From Betaproteobacteria bacterium (GTDB lineage: Bacteria; Pseudomonadota; Gammaproteobacteria; Burkholderiales; Burkholderiaceae_C), in contig RFTR01000061.1 of assembly GCA_009923345.1 (NCBI GenBank), positions 1 to 9,722 on the forward strand: a stretch of 9,722 nucleotides of DNA. The letters are read 5' to 3'. The position numbers were made by a program, and so were the translations under genes. Positions within the stretch are counted from its first letter, which is position 1; each line of letters starts with the position of its first letter. The notes beneath the pieces are model-generated. The model was not told the origin of the DNA and did no database searches. It was given only the letters and a program-made list of their open reading frames with translations. Below are positions 6,282 through 9,722 of the stretch, in pieces.

Positions 6282-7091
6282 GCGTTCTGGACTTATCTCT
6301 TGCAGAATCGTTGTAGCGATTTCTTCAATGCTTTTATGCGTCGTAGATAACCAGCGAATCCCTGCACGCCGCATCATGGACTCCGCTTCAGCCACCTCAT
6401 AACGGCAATTAGTGAGGTCGGCGTAGTTGGAATTAGGGCGCCGTTCGTTGCGAATCTCGCTTAAACGTTCAGGCTGTATCGTTAGACCAAACATTTTCTT
6501 TTTGAACGGAACTAAAGCAGGGGGCAATTGCTTGCGTTCAAAGTCGTCAGGAATCAGCGGGTAGTTTGCTGCTTTCAAGCCATGCTGCATCGCTAAATAC
6601 AGACTGGTTGGCGTTTTGCCACTACGACTCACGCCCACCAAAATGACATCGGACAACTCTAAATCTCGGTTGAGTTGTCCGTCGTCATGCGCCAGAGAAA
6701 AATTGATGGCTTCGATGCGGTCGTGGTATTCCTTGCTCTTGCTGGCGTCTGAAAATCGACCGATACGGTGGTTCGATTTGATTCCTAGCTCCGCTTCTAG
6801 CGGGTTTACAAAGGTGCCAAACATATCGAGCATCATGCCTTTGCTGCCATCCACAATGACTTTGAGTACTTCTTCATCGACCAAGGTGGTAAATACTATG
6901 GGCTTGCGTCCTTCTATCTCTGCAGTGTGATTGATCTGGCGGACTGCTTGGTGCGCTTTATCGACCGAATCAACAAAGGGCAAACGCACGTGCCTGAATT
7001 TGAGCTCAAACTGCGCCAAGATGGCGTTACCAAAGGTTTCTGCGGTAATGCCCGTGCCGTCAGAGATAAAGAATACGGTTGGATTTGGCAT
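6270..7091 (-). CDS. ppsR: Phosphoenolpyruvate synthase regulatory protein (PSRP)
   Basis: PSRP (DUF299 family) is a bifunctional cytosolic enzyme. It inactivates PEP synthase by ADP-dependent phosphorylation of a threonine beside the catalytic histidine, and reactivates it by Pi-dependent dephosphorylation with release of pyrophosphate. The protein has 273 residues, a normal length. The N-terminus VFFISDGTGITAE (6-18), the HDDGQ segment (135-139) and the P-loop GVSRSGKTPTS (153-163) are all intact. The related regulator of pyruvate phosphate dikinase shares these motifs, but the adjacent divergent target is ppsA, which settles the assignment. The Shine-Dalgarno is weak (AAGAAGAA, about 10 bases upstream). 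The divergent layout suggests joint control from the 149-base region between the two genes. Confidence 0.95.
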   Translation of the reverse strand: MPNPTVFFISDGTGITAETFGNAILAQFELKFRHVRLPFVDSVDKAHQAVRQINHTAEIEGRKPIVFTTLVDEEVLKVIVDGSKGMMLDMFGTFVNPLEAELGIKSNHRIGRFSDASKSKEYHDRIEAINFSLAHDDGQLNRDLELSDVILVGVSRSGKTPTSLYLAMQHGLKAANYPLIPDDFERKQLPPALVPFKKKMFGLTIQPERLSEIRNERRPNSNYADLTNCRYEVAEAESMMRRAGIRWLSTTHKSIEEIATTILQEISPERLTY

Positions 7092-7106
7092 GGGGAGTTG
7101 TTCTTC

Positions 7107-7134
7107 TTAAAAAGCGGGGTTGGCTAACTACAAT
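7107..7134 (+). promoter_or_regulatory. Candidate ppsA promoter
   Basis: TTAAAA (7107-7112; 4 of 6 matches to the -35 consensus) and TACAAT (7129-7134; 5 of 6 to -10) are 16 bases apart. Transcription would start near 7141 and leave a leader of about 100 bases before ppsA. The site lies between the divergent ppsR and ppsA starts. Confidence 0.45.
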
Positions 7135-7140
7135 GGGCAG

Positions 7141-7146
7141 ATTATC
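7141..7146 (-). promoter_or_regulatory. Candidate -10 element for ppsR
   Basis: On the minus strand these bases read GATAAT, 5 of 6 matches to the -10 consensus, about 50 bases before the ppsR start. No good -35 hexamer is found at 16-18 bases. If real, its start point would overlap the proposed ppsA -10, so the two promoters would compete. Confidence 0.25.
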
Positions 7147-7240
7147 CGAATTTCGTCATGCAGATTAGCCCCACACGCATAAAAGTACAAAGTAGCGCTC
7201 GCTGCATGGCCTCGCACGTTTTAACTTTTGGAGCTTTCTC

Positions 7241-9631
7241 ATGTCAGCACTTTTTTCTGCGACCGCCCTGGTCGTACCGTTTGAAAACCTGAGAATGACC
7301 GACGTCGAGTCGGTCGGTGGCAAAAACGCCAGCCTTGGCGAGATGATTTCCCAGCTTCCTTCTGGCGTGCGCGTACCAACGGGCTTTGCCACCACCGCCC
7401 ATGCATTTCGAGCTTTTTTGCAACACGATGGATTGACAGACAAAATCAATGCAAAGCTCAATGCATTAGATACAGAAGACGTGCGGGCCTTAGCCCAAGT
7501 TGGTGCAGAAATTCGTAGTTTGGTTTTGGCGCAACCTTACCCCGCAGACTTAGAAAAAGCCATTCGCGAGGCATTCCTCGTGCTCAGCGCTGAAAATGTT
7601 CATGCGTCTTTTGCGGTGCGATCCTCTGCCACGGCAGAAGATTTGCCCGACGCTTCTTTTGCTGGCCAGCAAGAAACCTTCTTAAACGTGGTCGGCATTG
7701 AAGAAGTGCTTCACAAAATGAAAGAGGTTTTTGCGTCACTCTACAACGACCGCGCTATCAGCTACCGCGTGCATAAAGGTTTTGCCCACGCCGATGTGGC
7801 ATTGTCCGCAGGCGTGCAACGCATGGTGCGCTCAGATTTGGGCGCGGCCGGTGTGATGTTCACTATCGACACGGAGTCTGGATTTGAAGATGTGGTGTTC
7901 ATCACATCCAGTTATGGTTTGGGCGAGACAGTAGTTCAGGGCGCAGTGAACCCAGACGAGTTTTATGTGCATAAACCCATGCTCAAGGCGGGTAAGCGCG
8001 CGGTGATTCGCCGGAATTTGGGTTCTAAGTTGATTCAAATGGAGTTTTCTTCGACTGAAGAAAAAAAGGCCAGCGGCCATTTGGTCAAAACCACCGATGT
8101 ACCCACCGAGTTGCGTAACCGTTATTCATTGACAGACGCTGAGGTGGAGCAACTCGCCCGATATGCATTGGTCATCGAACAGCATTACGGTCGCCCCATG
8201 GACATCGAATGGGGCAAAGACGGCAACGACGGTTTGCTCTATATCTTGCAAGCACGCCCCGAGACAGTGAAGAGCCAACAAAAAGGCCAATCGGAACTGC
8301 GCTACAAACTCAAAGGGCACGGCACGGTGCTGGCGCATGGTCGCGCGATTGGGCAAAAAATCGGAACCGGTCCCGTGCGTTTGGTACACAACATCAGCGA
8401 GATGGACAAGGTACAACCGGGCGACGTATTGGTCACCGATATGACTGATCCCAATTGGGAGCCCGTGATGAAGCGCGCGAGTGCCATCGTTACCAACCGC
8501 GGAGGACGCACTTGCCACGCCGCGATCATCGCGCGTGAATTAGGCATACCAGCCGTGGTGGGTTGTGGCGATGCGACTGAGCATCTCAAAGACGGCACTT
8601 TGGTCACGGTGAGTTGTGCAGAAGGTGACACCGGACATATTTATGACGGCCTCTTAGAGACCGAGGTAACCGAAGTCCAGCGTGGAACCATGCCGCAGAT
8701 CAAAACCAAGATCATGATGAACGTGGGCAACCCACAGTTGTCGTTTGACTTCTGCCAGTTACCCAACGATGGCGTGGGCTTGGCGCGCTTGGAATTCATC
8801 ATCAACAACAACATCGGTGTACACCCCAAAGCGATCTTGGATTACCCCAATGTGGACGCTGATTTAAAGAAGGCCGTCGAATCTGTGGCGCGTGGTCATG
8901 CCTCGCCTCGAGCTTTCTACGTCGACAAAGTGGCCGAAGGTGTGGCAACTATTGCTGCCGCGTTCTGGCCTAAACCCGTCATCGTGCGTTTGTCGGACTT
9001 CAAATCCAACGAATACCGCAAACTCATTGGCGGTAGCCGTTACGAGCCAGAAGAAGAAAACCCCATGCTGGGTTTCAGAGGCGCAGCGCGTTACATCAGT
9101 GAAGATTTTGGAGAAGCCTTTGCGATGGAGTGCGAGGCCATGCGACGCGTACGCTCAGACATGGGTTTGACCAATGTGCAGGTCATGGTGCCATTTGTGC
9201 GCACTTTGAAACAGGCCGAGCGTGTCACCCAACTGTTGGCACAACATGGACTCAAGCGTGGCGAAAACGAACTCAAGATCATCATGATGTGTGAGGTGCC
9301 CAGCAACGCCATCTTGGCGAATGAGTTTTTGCAGTTCTTCGACGGCTTCTCGATTGGCTCCAATGATTTGACCCAGCTCACTTTGGGGCTTGACCGCGAT
9401 TCAGGCTTGGAGCTGTTATCCGCAGACTTTGATGAGCGTGACCCTGCTGTCAAAGTGTTGCTAAAACAAGCGATAGACGCCTGCAAAGCCCAAGGTAAAT
9501 ACGTCGGAATTTGCGGACAAGGACCCAGCGACCATCCCGATTTCGCGCATTGGCTAGCCGACGAGGGCATCCACTCGATCTCGCTCAACCCTGACAGCGT
9601 GATCGAGACCTGGAAAATGTTAGCCAAATAG
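7241..9631 (+). CDS. ppsA: Phosphoenolpyruvate synthase
   Basis: PEP synthase converts pyruvate, ATP and water to phosphoenolpyruvate, AMP and phosphate, the entry to gluconeogenesis from three-carbon substrates. The protein has 796 residues, close to E. coli PpsA. The N-terminal ATP-grasp domain begins with SVGGKNASLGEM (24-35) and includes FAVRSSATAEDLPDASFAGQ (124-143). The swivelling phosphohistidine domain has GGRTCHAAI (421-429): H426 is the phosphorylated histidine and T424 the threonine targeted by PpsR. The C-terminal PEP-binding TIM barrel carries MCEVPSNA (683-690), GSNDLTQLTLGLDRD (706-720) and GICGQGPSDHPD (756-767). All catalytic parts are intact. GGAG at 7230-7233, 7 bases upstream, supports ATG 7241. 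It is divergent from its regulator ppsR and followed closely by rpsF, which has its own promoter. Confidence 0.98.
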   Translation: MSALFSATALVVPFENLRMTDVESVGGKNASLGEMISQLPSGVRVPTGFATTAHAFRAFLQHDGLTDKINAKLNALDTEDVRALAQVGAEIRSLVLAQPYPADLEKAIREAFLVLSAENVHASFAVRSSATAEDLPDASFAGQQETFLNVVGIEEVLHKMKEVFASLYNDRAISYRVHKGFAHADVALSAGVQRMVRSDLGAAGVMFTIDTESGFEDVVFITSSYGLGETVVQGAVNPDEFYVHKPMLKAGKRAVIRRNLGSKLIQMEFSSTEEKKASGHLVKTTDVPTELRNRYSLTDAEVEQLARYALVIEQHYGRPMDIEWGKDGNDGLLYILQARPETVKSQQKGQSELRYKLKGHGTVLAHGRAIGQKIGTGPVRLVHNISEMDKVQPGDVLVTDMTDPNWEPVMKRASAIVTNRGGRTCHAAIIARELGIPAVVGCGDATEHLKDGTLVTVSCAEGDTGHIYDGLLETEVTEVQRGTMPQIKTKIMMNVGNPQLSFDFCQLPNDGVGLARLEFIINNNIGVHPKAILDYPNVDADLKKAVESVARGHASPRAFYVDKVAEGVATIAAAFWPKPVIVRLSDFKSNEYRKLIGGSRYEPEEENPMLGFRGAARYISEDFGEAFAMECEAMRRVRSDMGLTNVQVMVPFVRTLKQAERVTQLLAQHGLKRGENELKIIMMCEVPSNAILANEFLQFFDGFSIGSNDLTQLTLGLDRDSGLELLSADFDERDPAVKVLLKQAIDACKAQGKYVGICGQGPSDHPDFAHWLADEGIHSISLNPDSVIETWKMLAK

Positions 9632-9639
9632 GCTACAAT
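9611..9639 (+). promoter_or_regulatory. Candidate rpsF operon promoter
   Basis: TGGAAA (9611-9616; 4 of 6 to the -35 consensus) and TACAAT (9634-9639; 5 of 6 to -10) are separated by the ideal 17 bases. The -35 lies in the last codons of ppsA and the -10 starts three bases after its stop. It would supply rpsF independently of ppsA. Confidence 0.55.
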
Positions 9640-9652
9640 CTAGGGCTTTTCA

Positions 9653-9690
9653 CCTTGCTGCATTGCGACAGACGCCGCGAGCAGCTTCAT
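9653..9690 (+). promoter_or_regulatory. Structured rpsF leader, possible S6:S18 autoregulatory element
   Basis: GCTGC (9657-9661) pairs with GCAGC (9681-9685). TTGCG (9663-9667) pairs with CGCGA (9676-9680, one U-G pair), leaving one bulged A and an 8-base loop. An alternative inner stem, GCG (9665-9667) with CGC (9673-9675), opens an internal loop that exposes CCG at 9675-9677. In many bacteria the rpsF leader carries an RNA with a conserved CCG that binds the S6:S18 complex and represses the operon. The position fits; identity with that motif is inferred and not proven. Confidence 0.4.
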
Positions 9691-9705
9691 CCATAAGGAG
9701 TGTCT

Positions 9706-9722
9706 ATGCGTCATTACGAAAT
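9706..9722 (+). CDS. rpsF: 30S ribosomal protein S6, N-terminal fragment (cut by the window end)
   Basis: Only 17 bases are present. They encode MRHYE and the first two bases of an isoleucine or methionine codon, the start of bacterial S6 (MRHYEI in most proteobacteria). S6 binds 16S rRNA together with S18 in the platform of the small subunit. A strong ribosome binding site, AAGGAG (9695-9700), lies 5 bases upstream, and a promoter and a structured leader precede it, all as expected for rpsF. The fragment is very short, so the call rests on the match of these residues plus the context. In related genomes priB and rpsR usually follow, but they are outside the window. Confidence 0.8.

Noticed and set aside
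7158..7292. A 44-codon upstream open frame starting at ATG 7158 and overlapping the ppsA start.
   Set aside because: It has no ribosome binding site, matches no family I recognise, and its second half simply reads ppsA in another frame.
8126..8518. Long minus-strand open frame (130 codons) inside ppsA.
   Set aside because: It lies entirely within a well-supported gene, has no recognisable domain or ribosome binding site, and is a frame shadow.
1..9722. Mobile element, prophage, defence island or CRISPR array.
   Set aside because: No transposase, integrase, long terminal repeats, regularly spaced repeats or defence-gene domains were seen; all genes are typical core genes.

Overview
The window looks like a chromosomal, housekeeping stretch from a betaproteobacterium, most likely order Burkholderiales and possibly Comamonadaceae-like. 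This is inferred from the gene order surE-pcm-nlpD-rlmD, the extended N-terminus of the Pcm protein, the divergent ppsR/ppsA pair and recurrent TACAAT -10 elements. Base composition looks even along the window, roughly 50% GC by eye. I see no insertion sequence, phage gene, CRISPR array, tRNA or rRNA.

Layout. A zinc-independent quinone oxidoreductase-like gene (21..995, minus, GTG start) is divergent from a tightly packed plus-strand operon: surE (1097..1855), pcm (1852..2598), nlpD (2615..3478) and rlmD (3478..4848). Both surE/pcm and nlpD/rlmD overlap, which implies translational coupling. The operon ends at a strong bidirectional hairpin terminator (4908..4932), which it shares with the convergent gene for a Bax inhibitor-1/YccA-type membrane protein (4949..5638, minus). 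A 200-bp intergenic region with repeated TTTACA/TGTAAA half-sites separates that gene from a small HbpS/GlcG-like gene (5847..6254, plus). Next come ppsR (6270..7091, minus) and the divergent ppsA (7241..9631, plus). The window closes on the first 17 bases of rpsF (ribosomal protein S6), preceded by its own promoter and a structured leader.

How the genes work together. SurE (nucleotidase), Pcm (isoaspartate repair) and NlpD (amidase activator for septum splitting) form the classical stress/survival cluster; here the gene after nlpD is the rRNA methyltransferase rlmD, not rpoS. PpsR and PpsA form a regulator-target pair: PpsA makes phosphoenolpyruvate from pyruvate, and PpsR switches it off and on by phosphorylating and dephosphorylating a threonine next to the catalytic histidine, both visible as T424 and H426.

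I found no convincing new multi-gene system. The observations most worth checking are the missing rpoS, a perfect 18-bp palindrome at the left edge, the S6:S18-like leader of rpsF and the repeated half-sites upstream of the HbpS-like gene.
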